Assembly (NCBI RefSeq): GCF_016756615.1 | Contig: NZ_AP023262.1 | Coordinates: 7,007,501 to 7,071,500 of the forward strand | Origin: Mesorhizobium sp. L-8-3 | GTDB taxonomy: Bacteria; Pseudomonadota; Alphaproteobacteria; Rhizobiales; Rhizobiaceae | Length of the DNA stretch: 64,000 bases | Direction: 5' to 3' | Shown: positions 45,371 through 54,247 of the stretch, piece after piece | How the letters are laid out: the number at the start of each line of letters is the position of its first letter | How positions within the stretch are numbered: position 1 is the stretch's first letter | Program-made: the position numbers and the translations under genes | The notes under the pieces: generated by a model | Told to the model about the DNA's origin: nothing | The model's input: only the letters and a program-made list of their open reading frames with translations | Databases searched by the model: none

Positions 45371-46005
45371 ATCGGCGGGTTCTCCGCCTCAAAATGGCGT
45401 ACCACAAGCGACAACAACTGGCCTGCGGCGTTCCCGTGCTTAGGCTCTGGATTGTCGGCGGCGGTTCCTACAGGCAAGCGTAGGAGCACGCGGTTGCGCT
45501 CCATCACTGGACTGTGATGGAGCCAGGCACCAAGACAGGCGTGTCCATCGTGTTCAATTTGGTGCGCGAGTTTTCCCGGATCCGCGATCAATCTGTCCGC
45601 AATGGCATGCGCCAGATGTCGGATTCCAAACGCATGGGCATCAGCGCCGATACGTTGAATGAGCACTGTGAGGTCAGGCTGAGAGACAAGCTTAAGCAGC
45701 GATCGGGCATGCCATGCACTACCTGCAAGGAGGGCAGCCCGAAGCGGATCATTACCGCGCAGAAGGTCCAGCCCCCGCTCAACATCATTCGACTTCGAAT
45801 CATTGTCGAGTAACAATTCTGTTAGTCTTCGCTGCAGTCTGGGACACTTCTGCAACTGAGCCAACGTAGCAGCCGATAACGCCGGATCAAGACGCGCGCC
45901 AAGACGGGTAGGATGGGCCGAAGCAGCAAGCTCGCTCCGACCCAAGGAAGGCAATTGGAACGAACCATCAGGTTGGGCGGTCAGTATCGGCATTGGCATT
46001 GACAT
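45367..46005 (-). CDS. nolU: NolU, T3SS accessory protein (SctK-like)
   Basis: 212 residues. Nodulation protein NolU family, always between rhcJ and nolV in rhizobial clusters; by position and size it corresponds to the SctK component of the cytoplasmic sorting platform. Recognisable stretches are HPTRLGARLDPALSAATLAQLQ and IRHLAHAIADRLIADPGKLAHQI. It starts one base after the rhcJ stop and overlaps nolV by four bases. Confidence 0.9.
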   Translation of the reverse strand: MSMPMPILTAQPDGSFQLPSLGRSELAASAHPTRLGARLDPALSAATLAQLQKCPRLQRRLTELLLDNDSKSNDVERGLDLLRGNDPLRAALLAGSAWHARSLLKLVSQPDLTVLIQRIGADAHAFGIRHLAHAIADRLIADPGKLAHQIEHDGHACLGAWLHHSPVMERNRVLLRLPVGTAADNPEPKHGNAAGQLLSLVVRHFEAENPPI

Positions 46006-46006
46006 G

Positions 46007-46870
46007 TCACTGAGGCGCTATCGCCGGTGTCTTTTTGCGAATGGCATCGAGTGCGGAAACACCCGACCGCCGCTCGAGCTTGGGAACTTCGCCCGCTGAC
46101 TGCTTGCGCCGGCGGCTAAGACCGGTGACTAAGAGATAGCACGCCACTGCGAACACAGCTGCGGCAATACCGGTTAAGCTGGCCAAAAGTGGCGCTGGAA
46201 CGGGCCTGGACGCTTGGGCCAAAACAGTCGCCGGCACGGACCGTTGCTCAGGCGCGGAACGCTCCACCGACACCAAAACCACTTCGACCTTGTCGTAGGA
46301 CAACCCTTCGATGCTGTCGGCCACGAGCATCTTTATCTTCGGCAGCAGAACCGAGAGATCTGCTTTGGCGTCGTGCCTGATAAAGACCGAAGCCGAGGAT
46401 GGCGTGGCGCCTGCTCGCAAAAGGTCGTTATGCGGCAGAACTACGTGGACACGTACAGAGAATACGCCATCGATATCGCTGATCGTGCGGGACAACTCTT
46501 CGCTGAGCGCATAAACATAACGGGCACGTTCCTCGGTCGGCGAGGCAATGAGGCCTGATCCTTGGAAAATCTCTCCGAGGTTCTTGAATGACTGGCGCGG
46601 CAATCCCTTGCCATTCAGGAGGTCGATTGAGTAAGCGAGCAGCTTTTCGTCAACCTGGACCGTGCTAGTCCCATCCTTGGCAGCGACCCGAACCGCATGA
46701 ACTCCGTTGTCCATCAGAAGGGCGAGCATTTCATTCGCCTCGCGCTCCTGCAGTTGCGTGTAGAGATCCACCTTGCAACCGCCGAGGGCCACGAGGAGTG
46801 GCAGCACGATAAGGCGAAGTGACCTCCGACCGCACGTGCCAGGCATGATTTCCTGGGCTAAGCCAATCAT
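46007..46870 (-). CDS. rhcJ: RhcJ/NolT, T3SS inner-membrane ring lipoprotein (SctJ family)
   Basis: 287 residues from ATG 46870, nine bp after nopB; ATG 46846 (MPGTCGRRS) is an alternative. The lipobox LVALGGC gives a lipid-anchored periplasmic protein. Ring-building domains follow (LYTQLQEREANEMLALLMDNGV, VHVVLPHNDLLR), then a C-terminal membrane helix (LTGIAAAVFAVACYLLVTGL) and a short basic cytoplasmic tail. It is homologous to YscJ/FliF and forms the inner ring with Y4yQ. Confidence 0.95.
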   Translation of the reverse strand: MIGLAQEIMPGTCGRRSLRLIVLPLLVALGGCKVDLYTQLQEREANEMLALLMDNGVHAVRVAAKDGTSTVQVDEKLLAYSIDLLNGKGLPRQSFKNLGEIFQGSGLIASPTEERARYVYALSEELSRTISDIDGVFSVRVHVVLPHNDLLRAGATPSSASVFIRHDAKADLSVLLPKIKMLVADSIEGLSYDKVEVVLVSVERSAPEQRSVPATVLAQASRPVPAPLLASLTGIAAAVFAVACYLLVTGLSRRRKQSAGEVPKLERRSGVSALDAIRKKTPAIAPQ

Positions 46871-46879
46871 GTGCGCGGT

Positions 46880-47383
46880 TCAGCCTTCCTTTAGAAGTTT
46901 ATTTACAGATGAGGTGATGCCGCTGACACCTTTGGAAACAAGCGCAACCTGAGTGACGCCATTGTACATATCCCGCAGACCAGCAATCATTGTTTCGAAA
47001 TCATGCCGTCCTTGCGGAACGCCTGACGTTCCGGTTCCCGCATCACCTTCGGCAGGAAGCTTCTGCGGCCTAGGTAGAGCGCCCTTGAAAAGGCCTACCT
47101 GCTGGTCGAGCGCAGCCGAATTAACAGCACGGTCTGGGTACATCGCAGAAATCGTCTGCAACACGCGGTCCCCCAAGGGACTCATCTGCGTAGCCGCGCG
47201 TTGAAGAGCCATCGCCGGAGGAACTGGCACCCTCGATGGCGCCGATGCGGCATCGTTTTTCAGCGAGTCGGCCGCGTGCGCCAATGCGCGCTCAAACTGG
47301 GCTTGCTCGCTGAACGACGGTGACCCGGCCCTGGCCAGACAGTCCGTTAAAGTGGCAGTGATCGACGTGATAGGGATCATCAT
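46880..47383 (-). CDS. nopB: NopB (NolB), secreted T3SS pilus/needle-associated protein
   Basis: 167 residues from ATG 47383 (MMIPITSITATLTDCLARAG). It is a secreted rhizobial T3SS protein associated with surface pili and needed for secretion; the C-terminal helix VALVSKGVSGITSSVNKLLKEG is like inner-rod proteins. It is the first gene of the long nopB-rhcU operon, with a tts box 82 bp upstream, and is divergent from rhcC1. Confidence 0.93.
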   Translation of the reverse strand: MMIPITSITATLTDCLARAGSPSFSEQAQFERALAHAADSLKNDAASAPSRVPVPPAMALQRAATQMSPLGDRVLQTISAMYPDRAVNSAALDQQVGLFKGALPRPQKLPAEGDAGTGTSGVPQGRHDFETMIAGLRDMYNGVTQVALVSKGVSGITSSVNKLLKEG

Positions 47384-47464
47384 GAAAGACCCGATAGCTT
47401 CCTCTTTGACCGGAGCGAACTCGGCCCTTCGTCATTCGTTATCAGGTCAACGTCTAGGTGGCCG

Positions 47465-47482
47465 AGCTGACGACAAGCTGAC
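47465..47482 (-). promoter_or_regulatory. tts box for the nopB operon
   Basis: The minus strand reads GTCAGCTTGTCGTCAGCT, a near-perfect TtsI box, 82 bp from the nopB start in the nopB-rhcC1 divergent region. No second box facing rhcC1 is evident. Confidence 0.92.
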
Positions 47483-47566
47483 TGACGGAGCCTGGTTAGT
47501 ATCTAGAGGATATGCTGGCGCCTAAGTCACTTGTGCAAATTTCAGACTCTAGTGTATCAGTGCGCA

Positions 47567-48268
47567 ATGTTGAGAGCGCTCATCCGATCCGTCCGCCCAC
47601 ACGTTTTGAGACTTCTGTGTGCCGGTTTTTTTCTCTCCGCCGGAACCAACGGAACTCTCGGCGTCCCCTTATCCCTCTCCAAGACGCCGTACAGATATAC
47701 GGTTCTCGATCAGGATATTTCTGAGGCGCTGCAGCAATTCGGCAACAACCTTAATATCCGAGTCAACATTAGCGCCGAGGTGAAGGGGCGGATCCGCGGG
47801 AGTATGCCGGATTTGCCACCGCGCGAGTTCCTCGACCGTTTGGCCAATATGTACGGTCTCCAATGGTATTATGATGGGCTTGTCCTCTACGTGTCAGCCG
47901 CAAAAGAATCACAAACCCGCATGCTTGTGCTGACTTCGATCCGCTTCGATACGTTTAAGGGTGCCCTAGACAAGCTTGAGATCTCCGATGACCGCTACGT
48001 CGTGAGACCCGCGCCGGGAGATGGCCTCGTTTTGGTTTCCGGTCCGCCGCGCTTCACCGCGCTCGTGGAGCAGACTTTCAATGGTCTTGTCGCAGAGGCA
48101 CAGGGGCAGCCGCGCGTCCATGAAACGCCGACAAGCGAATCGGTCCTGACATTGTTTCGGGGTTCCTCCACCATGGTCGTCCGCAACGGATTGCCTGAAG
48201 CCGCTTATTCGTCCGACGTGCCGCAGCAGGATGGCGTTGGCGGGAAGCCAGAGCCACGCCAAAAATGA
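47567..48268 (+). CDS. rhcC1: RhcC1 (NolW), N-terminal secretin component
   Basis: 233 residues from ATG 47567 (MLRALIRSVRPHVLRLLCAG); the frame opens slightly earlier with a TTG. A signal peptide is followed by secretin N0/N1 domains (YTVLDQDISEALQQFGNNLNIRVNISAEVKGRIRG, in parts; FLDRLANMYGLQWYYDG; VVRPAPGDGLVLVSGPP). It has no membrane-pore beta-domain. In rhizobia the secretin is split: RhcC1 carries the N-domains and RhcC2 the pore. It is divergent from nopB and followed by nopX. Confidence 0.93.
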   Translation: MLRALIRSVRPHVLRLLCAGFFLSAGTNGTLGVPLSLSKTPYRYTVLDQDISEALQQFGNNLNIRVNISAEVKGRIRGSMPDLPPREFLDRLANMYGLQWYYDGLVLYVSAAKESQTRMLVLTSIRFDTFKGALDKLEISDDRYVVRPAPGDGLVLVSGPPRFTALVEQTFNGLVAEAQGQPRVHETPTSESVLTLFRGSSTMVVRNGLPEAAYSSDVPQQDGVGGKPEPRQK

Positions 48269-48337
48269 TATCTGCGGTCGCAGCTTCGGGACAAAACAAC
48301 ACCGCGGCCACCCCAAATTGTGAATTCCTCTGAACTC

Positions 48338-48355
48338 GTCAGTTTACCGAAAGCT
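48338..48355 (+). promoter_or_regulatory. tts box for nopX
   Basis: The plus strand reads GTCAGTTTACCGAAAGCT, matching the TtsI-box consensus apart from T for C and ACCG for nTCG. It lies 110 bp before the nopX start, between rhcC1 and nopX. Confidence 0.85.
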
Positions 48356-48465
48356 AAACCGCTCATGGTGGCAACCGCCAGCTTCAGCGATATCTCCGGT
48401 CATTGTGCTGGTATTGCACATGGATCTGGCGTGGGGGATTGCAATTTCATTTTTGAGGAGACACA

Positions 48466-50370
48466 ATGTCCGTCAATAATAATACAAGCAACGTTTTCAG
48501 TAGCCAGGATATTCTCCAGTACAGCAGCCTGAATCTGACATCTTCGTTAGAAAAGGCGCAGCAAAACGCATCGTCATTCGAGGCGATGCTCTCCCTTCAC
48601 CTGCACGAAGACGACGCCAGCCCCTTCCCGTCGATGAAGGAATTGTGCCGGAACACATCGGAGTCGCTGTTGCCCGATGTCGCATCCTCGTTGGAAGAAT
48701 TGCGCAAGAACCCATTGGATCTGCTGCCGCCAAGCATGAGGGCAGCCATCGAAGCAACGGATCAAGGCCCGCAGCCTGCGGTCGCCCTCCCTCCCATTGC
48801 GCACGAATCAGTTGATCAAGGCCCGCAGCCTGCGGTCGCCCTCCCTCCCATTGCGCAAGCGCCTATAAAAAGCGAGAGAATTACGTGGAACGGCGGCTCA
48901 CTGTCCCAAGCCGAGTTGCAGATTGTCGCAGTGCTGAACCGTCACAAGGACCTATGCCCGCTTAGTTGGCAATCGCTGACGGATAAAGCCAATGATCCCT
49001 CTACGCCACCGGATCTGAAAGCGGCGATTGAGGGATTGCAGCAGGATCCAGAGCTTTTTTATGCGATCGGCTCGCAGGGCGATGGCCGCTGTGGCGGTAA
49101 GATCACGGCCAAGGATTTGTCCGAGTTCTCTCGCCATCACTCACAAGTTGCCGCATTTCAGGGCCAGCAGGCGCAAAGCTACGCGCAGAACTACATCCCA
49201 TCCGATAGTACTGGAAGTGCGCAGCCGTCGGTTATGACCTTGAACGATGCGATGCGCGAGCTTTACCGGTACTCCGAAAACCTGCCCAAGAACCTGAGTC
49301 TGACTTATTTCAAGCAGATCGTCGACGGTGACGCGAAAACTGGCAAATGTCCGCCACAGGTCATTGCGGCGGCTCAGTACTTTGTCAGTCACCCGAATGA
49401 ATGGAAGCGGTTGTACGGTGGCTCGATAGACAAAGTCCATAAAGAGGATTTTCTCCAAGTCGCTTCATCTTCGATGAGCCTCACGCAAACCGAGCTGAAT
49501 ACCCTTAAGACGATCAACAGCAACCAGCAAAAATTCTTTGGGAGCGGTGTCCTGACTCGTGACAAGCTCGCAAGCATGGCGCAAGACAAGAGCCTAGATC
49601 CGAGAGTAAAGCAGGCGGCATCGCAGCTGTTATCGGATCATCTGCTCTTCGGTCTTCTAAACAATTCGATTACGGGTTACAAGACCCACAATTCGTTCTT
49701 CGATTTCGGCGGCGGACACACGGTTGATTCCGGCAATATCAGCAACAAAGATTTTGGCCACTTCTACAACGGCATGTCGTCTGCAAACCGAGCCGTTCAG
49801 CAGCCAAAGACCCATGCGCCCGAAACTGCTGCGGAACAGGACGCCGTCTCGGACATGATGACGGGCCGGGCGGACCAGCCTGATACCAAGTCGGCCAAAA
49901 AGAACGGCGGGGCCTTCATCCACACAGTCGACGACGTGCTCAAGGTGTACTCGACAGTGGCTGATTGGGCTGCGACGGCGGTGGGTCTGTTGAGCTTCAT
50001 TCCGGTCGTGGGCCAAGTGGCCGATGCCGTGTCGATGACGCTCGCGTTCGAGGCGCAAGCGGCAAATCTTGTCCGCACAGCCATTACCGGAGGCAATATG
50101 AAGCAGGCGCTGCTAGACGCTGGCATCAATATCGGAGCGCAGGCGCTCAGCCTTGTCGCGGGTCCCGAGGTCAAGCTTGCGATTCGCAACGGGCTGGTGA
50201 AGACGGCGTTGGAAGAGGCCGCCGCGGCCGGGATCGATCTGCCGATTTCCATGGCGAAAAGCTATGCAGAAGACTATTTGTCCAACCTGCAAGCATGCCT
50301 TCCGGCCGACACTATGCAAGCGGCCGGCCTCCTCAGCCCGATGGTGCCAATACTCCAGAAAGTGGCCTGA
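48466..50370 (+). CDS. nopX: NopX (NolX), T3SS translocon protein (HrpF-like)
   Basis: 634 residues (MSVNNNTSNVFSSQDILQYSS). It is secreted by the Rhc system and thought to form the pore in the plant membrane. Repeated helical modules with EF-hand-like loops (GSQGDGRCGGKITAKDLSEF; VDGDAKTGK) and the HrpF-like segment LNTLKTINSNQQKFFGSGVLTRD precede two hydrophobic segments (WAATAVGLLSFIPVVGQVAD, ALSLVAGPEVKLA). A perfect 44-bp direct repeat lengthens the N-terminal part (see repeat). A tts box stands 110 bp upstream. Confidence 0.95.
   Translation: MSVNNNTSNVFSSQDILQYSSLNLTSSLEKAQQNASSFEAMLSLHLHEDDASPFPSMKELCRNTSESLLPDVASSLEELRKNPLDLLPPSMRAAIEATDQGPQPAVALPPIAHESVDQGPQPAVALPPIAQAPIKSERITWNGGSLSQAELQIVAVLNRHKDLCPLSWQSLTDKANDPSTPPDLKAAIEGLQQDPELFYAIGSQGDGRCGGKITAKDLSEFSRHHSQVAAFQGQQAQSYAQNYIPSDSTGSAQPSVMTLNDAMRELYRYSENLPKNLSLTYFKQIVDGDAKTGKCPPQVIAAAQYFVSHPNEWKRLYGGSIDKVHKEDFLQVASSSMSLTQTELNTLKTINSNQQKFFGSGVLTRDKLASMAQDKSLDPRVKQAASQLLSDHLLFGLLNNSITGYKTHNSFFDFGGGHTVDSGNISNKDFGHFYNGMSSANRAVQQPKTHAPETAAEQDAVSDMMTGRADQPDTKSAKKNGGAFIHTVDDVLKVYSTVADWAATAVGLLSFIPVVGQVADAVSMTLAFEAQAANLVRTAITGGNMKQALLDAGINIGAQALSLVAGPEVKLAIRNGLVKTALEEAAAAGIDLPISMAKSYAEDYLSNLQACLPADTMQAAGLLSPMVPILQKVA
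48760..48857 (+). repeat. 44-bp perfect direct repeat inside nopX
   Basis: Two identical 44-bp copies (48760-48803 and 48814-48857) with a 54-bp period encode the repeated peptide DQGPQPAVALPPIA. The period is a multiple of three, so the frame is kept. Confidence 0.92.
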
Positions 50371-51160
50371 CAACAAATGTGCGACTTCCTTCGCACGCTT
50401 CACTAGCCTATCAATCACCTTGTGGGGAACCTTTGCCTTTCCGCAAGGCGATTTGGCAGGCGTGCCTTGAGGATCGTGGTTAGGTCGCAGCAGGCCCGGG
50501 CTTAATCCGCTCATCCTTCGGCCTTGAGGTCGTTTTCACACTTAGCCTGAGAGGAGAAGGTGAGAACTGAGAACGGCTAGAAAAAACCGATATTGTTGAA
50601 AAAGTCCGCGTCGCGGTCGCCCTTGACGCTTTCGTAGGATGGCGTTCCGCGGAGACCCCAAAATTGAATCCTGATTCCATGCAATGCGCCGGGTTGGAAC
50701 TGGATTCTAATATCGGTGGGGACTTTGCGGTGCGCCGGACTTTTTCAACAGTATCAACCCAGAGCGGTCGTGCTGGCCAGTTGGCGCAGCGCCCGTCCCC
50801 CACTGCTTCTCCGGTGGTCATAGGGACCACCGGGCCGCAACATGGGCCGGTGGAGCGCAGCGACACAGCCGCCAGCTTTGTCGACACGACCGCCAAGATC
50901 AAGCTCGCTTGGCCACTTGAGCCACGCCGCCGTCGCGTGACGTGCGCCTTTAACCTCGCAAATGAAGAACGCCGCTCAGCGAGGCAACGTCATGAGCGCA
51001 GCGCCACCGGGCACCCCGGAGAGGTGAGGGACACCCCTATCTTGTTCAGGTCACGGTCGTGTATTGTGACGGCCGCGCTCACCACCAGATCCGAAGCAAC
51101 GGCAATGTTACAGACTGGAGGCGGCGCCGTGCTCTACCAAGCTAAAACATACGACCCATG
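50371..51160. other. Stretch between nopX and y4xK without a supported gene
   Basis: It holds a MITE-like element at 50589-50755 and a 167-codon plus frame (50664-51167) of doubtful composition that crosses the element. I see no known protein in it. Confidence 0.45.
50589..50755. mobile_element. MITE-like 167-bp element with 20-bp terminal inverted repeats
   Basis: The left end GATATTGTTGAAAAAGTCCG and the reverse complement of the right end GATACTGTTGAAAAAGTCCG differ at one base. There is no transposase gene inside. The ends resemble those of IS5-like elements in rhizobia, so this may be a non-autonomous derivative. Confidence 0.6.
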
Positions 51161-51721
51161 TCATTGACCTTTGCCCGCCCCGAACGTCCTGTATGTGGCA
51201 ACTGGTATGGCCGCACGCTCGCCATCGCTCGGCTCGACAGCCTGGTTGTCGAGCAAATCGCGCGGATCGTTGACCATTGCAGCTAGGTTACGTCGTGTCG
51301 AACAGCCAAGGGGCTTTTCGAAGGATTTGTCACTGAGTAAAGAATACGACGGACAGGCAGGTGGGCGGGCATGATACACAATTGCTTCTACTTGGACTGC
51401 GCCGCCATCGTGTTGGTCGAGCAAATGGATGTTGTAAGTGTCTATACCCATCTGCCTGGCCTGATGCACCACCTCTGCGCTGAGCCGGGACGAGCCCCAG
51501 ATAAGGAGGTGAAGGGCATCGCGGCGGCCGCTACTGGTCCTGTCAAGGAAAACACGCAAACGCTGCCGTTCGGAAGCGCGGAGGCTCTTTAATATCAGCA
51601 CGGTGGTCTCCGGCCGGATAAGGATTGGCGCAGGGGGCTCGACATAGATCGGCACAGTGCTTGTGCAGCCACTTGCGCTGGCTGTCAGGGCGACCAGGAG
51701 AACTTTGATCCGCAAAGTCAT
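51161..51721 (-). CDS. y4xK: Y4xK, CpaD-like lipoprotein of the ttsI operon
   Basis: 186 residues from ATG 51721. A signal with lipobox (LLVALTASASGC) is followed by a periplasmic domain resembling the pilus-assembly protein CpaD (TTVLILKSLRASERQRLRVFLDRTSSGRRDALHLL in parts; CSTRRNLAAMVNDPRDLL). It lies nine bp after rhcC2, as in NGR234-type clusters. Probably it helps place the RhcC2 secretin in the outer membrane, as pilotin-like lipoproteins do; this is inference. Confidence 0.85.
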   Translation of the reverse strand: MTLRIKVLLVALTASASGCTSTVPIYVEPPAPILIRPETTVLILKSLRASERQRLRVFLDRTSSGRRDALHLLIWGSSRLSAEVVHQARQMGIDTYNIHLLDQHDGGAVQVEAIVYHARPPACPSYSLLSDKSFEKPLGCSTRRNLAAMVNDPRDLLDNQAVEPSDGERAAIPVATYRTFGAGKGQ

Positions 51722-51729
51722 TCGATCAC

Positions 51730-53190
51730 CTATTGAATTATGAAGCCGCGACCGCGCTTGGCCCCGGGCGCGCCGGCGCGGGCAGCAGCGCGGCCTCGCG
51801 GCGGATCTGCCGGCGGATCGTCCAAAGCCGGCGCCATCCGGTCCGTGGGTGCGCTCATCTGGTTGGGGCTGGAGCCTGGTTTTACGATGTAAGGCGTAAC
51901 CAGAATTATAAGTTCTGATTCTTCTTTTTGAAACGAGGAGGAACGAAACAGAGCGCCAAGAATCGGCATTTCGCCGAGCCAGGGAAACGCACTGACATTA
52001 TTGTTCACGTTGCGCCTGATCAGACCGCCAATTGCAAAGCTCTGCCCACTGGCGAGTTCGACGACTGTGTCGGCTCGGCGCGTGGAAACTGCCGGCACGG
52101 AAATACCATTGATTTGAACGGCACCTTGGGACGATAGTTCACTGACCTCCGGCTTTACGTGAATGTTGATCCGGTTGTTGTTGAGAACGGTCGGCACGAA
52201 TTCCAGGCTGACGCCGAAGTGACGGAATTCAACCGACACTTGCTTGTTTTCCTGCAGGACAGGAATGGGAAATTCGCCACCTGCGAGAAAGCTGGCAGTT
52301 TCACCGGACATCGCGGTGAGATTCGGCTCAGCCAACACGGAAGCTATGTGCTCCTTGGCGAGCGCGTCTAGAACCGCGCCGATGTTGACGGCACCGTTGT
52401 TGAATCCGATTCCTGCTGTGCCACCACCCTGCGCTGCACCAGAGCCAGTGCCTCCGCCGCTTAACAAGCCCACTCTGAAATTGTCGATTTGACCAAAGGC
52501 GGACAGGTTAACGCCGAGTGCCTTCATGGCGCTACGGGAGACCTCCGCTACGCGCACACTGAGATTAACTTGTAAGGACCCAGCGACCTTAATGTTGTTG
52601 ACGACTTGCGCACCGTCCCCGAGATACTGCTCAGTGACCCTTTTTGCGGTGTCGGCGACCTCCGCATTGGGCGCTGTACCGCTAAGGATTGCGCCGCGCG
52701 GCGTATAGCTCACCTGGATTGAAGAGTCGCCAACCTGATCGATCAACATGGCGCGCAATTCCTCGATCGGTTGCGTAACGACAATTCGCAGCGCGGCGAG
52801 AGCCTCGCCCTTATCGTCCAAGGCGAACAGGCTGGTCCGCCCGGATTTCTTCCCGAAGACGAAGATCGTTGTATTTGAGGCTGCCTGATAATCAGCGATC
52901 GTCGGGTCAGCAACAAAGATGGTCGTGGCAGGCGCGGGCAAATGAACCGTCTTGCCGAGCGAAGAGGAAAGGTTCAGCGTGCCGTCGATGCTATTGGATG
53001 CGGCACGCGGCGCCCCTTGATCCTGCATGTTTTCGGCCGGGGCAGAAACTGGATATGCCAGAATGAGCGCACAGAGAAGGCGGCCCAAGTAAGGAGAAAC
53101 AGTAGCAGGTCCCGGGCAAACGATGTGCGGGGGCCGCCGATCGGTGTCAGAATGAGTTGTAATGATTTTCAAGGCGGTCTTTTCTTTCAA
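51730..53190 (-). CDS. rhcC2: RhcC2 (Y4xJ), pore-forming secretin component
   Basis: 486 residues. A signal peptide (LLCALILAYPVSAPAE) is followed by a CpaC-type N-domain with BON-like region (LPAPATTIFVADPTIADYQ; GDSSIQVSYTPRGAILSGTA), then the secretin beta-domain (LAEPNLTAMSGETASFLAGGEFPIPV; FVPTVLNNNRINIHVKPEVSELS; GGLIRRNVNNNVSAFPWLGEMPILGALF). The disordered C-terminus is rich in proline, alanine and arginine. It forms the outer-membrane ring together with RhcC1. It is 26 bp after ttsI. Confidence 0.93.
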   Translation of the reverse strand: MKEKTALKIITTHSDTDRRPPHIVCPGPATVSPYLGRLLCALILAYPVSAPAENMQDQGAPRAASNSIDGTLNLSSSLGKTVHLPAPATTIFVADPTIADYQAASNTTIFVFGKKSGRTSLFALDDKGEALAALRIVVTQPIEELRAMLIDQVGDSSIQVSYTPRGAILSGTAPNAEVADTAKRVTEQYLGDGAQVVNNIKVAGSLQVNLSVRVAEVSRSAMKALGVNLSAFGQIDNFRVGLLSGGGTGSGAAQGGGTAGIGFNNGAVNIGAVLDALAKEHIASVLAEPNLTAMSGETASFLAGGEFPIPVLQENKQVSVEFRHFGVSLEFVPTVLNNNRINIHVKPEVSELSSQGAVQINGISVPAVSTRRADTVVELASGQSFAIGGLIRRNVNNNVSAFPWLGEMPILGALFRSSSFQKEESELIILVTPYIVKPGSSPNQMSAPTDRMAPALDDPPADPPRGRAAARAGAPGAKRGRGFIIQ

Positions 53191-53216
53191 ATTCGGCCAA
53201 CTATACGAATGTCGCG

Positions 53217-53888
53217 CTAGTCACATTCAAGAATGTAACCAATGCCACGCACCGTTTTTATCCGTGGCGTTGCGTTTGAACTGCTCAGATATCGACGTAA
53301 GCGATAGATTCCGACTTCAAGCGCGTTGGCCGATACTTCATCGTTGAACGAATAGAGGTGATCTTCCAACTGCGAACGCGGCACGATGCGGCCTGCACGG
53401 TTGAGCAGATGCTCTAAAATACATAATTCACGGCGTGCGACCGTCAGTGGATAACCAGCAACGGAAACCTGTCGGCCGATCGGATCGAAGTGGAGATTGC
53501 CAAATACAATGATCGGGGCAGTCATCTGAGTCGACCGCCGCAGAACGGCTCTCATTCTGGCAATGAGCTCATTAGTATACACTGGCTTGAGCAGAAAATC
53601 GTCCGCACCACCGTTGAAAATCGCAATTCGCTTCTCAAGATCGTCGACGTCACTCAAAATGAGAGCAGGAACTGAATGTCCCTCACCCCTTAGCTGCTTC
53701 AGCCAATCCAAGCCATCGCCATCCGGCAGAACCAGCTCCAGCAGGAGAATTTCGTAGCTGGCGCAAGAAAATGCACTCGATGCTTGTTCCAGTGTGGGAA
53801 CAACATCAACGGCGAAACCGCTGTCGCCGAGTGCAACTCCCACCGCTCGCGTAAGATCCGCATGGTGGTCAACGAATAGCGTTCGCAT
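53217..53888 (-). CDS. ttsI: TtsI, transcriptional activator of the symbiotic T3SS
   Basis: 223 residues from ATG 53888. The receiver domain (1-115) and OmpR/PhoB winged-helix DNA-binding domain (about 125-223; ends KTVRGIGYILECD) identify it. The usual phospho-acceptor aspartate is glutamate 51 (ILLLELVLPDGDG), as noted for TtsI of other rhizobia, so it is thought to work without a partner kinase. It binds tts boxes such as those before nopB, nopC and nopX here. A nod box lies about 310 bp upstream. First gene of ttsI-rhcC2-y4xK. Confidence 0.96.
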   Translation of the reverse strand: MRTLFVDHHADLTRAVGVALGDSGFAVDVVPTLEQASSAFSCASYEILLLELVLPDGDGLDWLKQLRGEGHSVPALILSDVDDLEKRIAIFNGGADDFLLKPVYTNELIARMRAVLRRSTQMTAPIIVFGNLHFDPIGRQVSVAGYPLTVARRELCILEHLLNRAGRIVPRSQLEDHLYSFNDEVSANALEVGIYRLRRYLSSSNATPRIKTVRGIGYILECD

Positions 53889-54200
53889 TTCATCTCCTAT
53901 TAATGGTAGGACAGGTCACCGAGACTGTTGAGACGGCGAAAGCAGAAGTCGCGCAACGCGTCGCAGTGTTCGTAATCCTCTTTGGGACGGCTAGTCGCAG
54001 GATCATGCGAGCCGTACGCCTGTAGTAGGCGAGGTAGAACCTGTGATGGGCTGAAGCGTCGTTTGGGCAGGCCAAGATGCCACTCCGCCTTCAATTCGTC
54101 TGCGCATCCTGCCGATGTGGCGGCCCTTGCATTCGCCAAGCGACATTGCCCTCCAGAGCCCATAATTCCATGACCCGTAGGGGTTAGCTTTCGACAAGCG

Positions 54201-54247
54201 ACTTGAGCAAATCGATTGTTCGGATGTAAGCAATCCACATCCTGGAT
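54201..54247 (-). promoter_or_regulatory. nod box upstream of ttsI
   Basis: On the minus strand the site starts ATCCAGGATGTGGATTGC and continues ACATCCGAACAATCGATTTG. It keeps the ATC...GAT half-sites and the AACAATCgATTT block of the NodD-binding consensus. It would make ttsI, and through it the whole T3SS, responsive to NodD and plant flavonoids. Confidence 0.85.

Noticed and set aside
50664..51167. 167-codon plus frame downstream of nopX
   Set aside because: It passes through the MITE-like element and shows no protein family signs.
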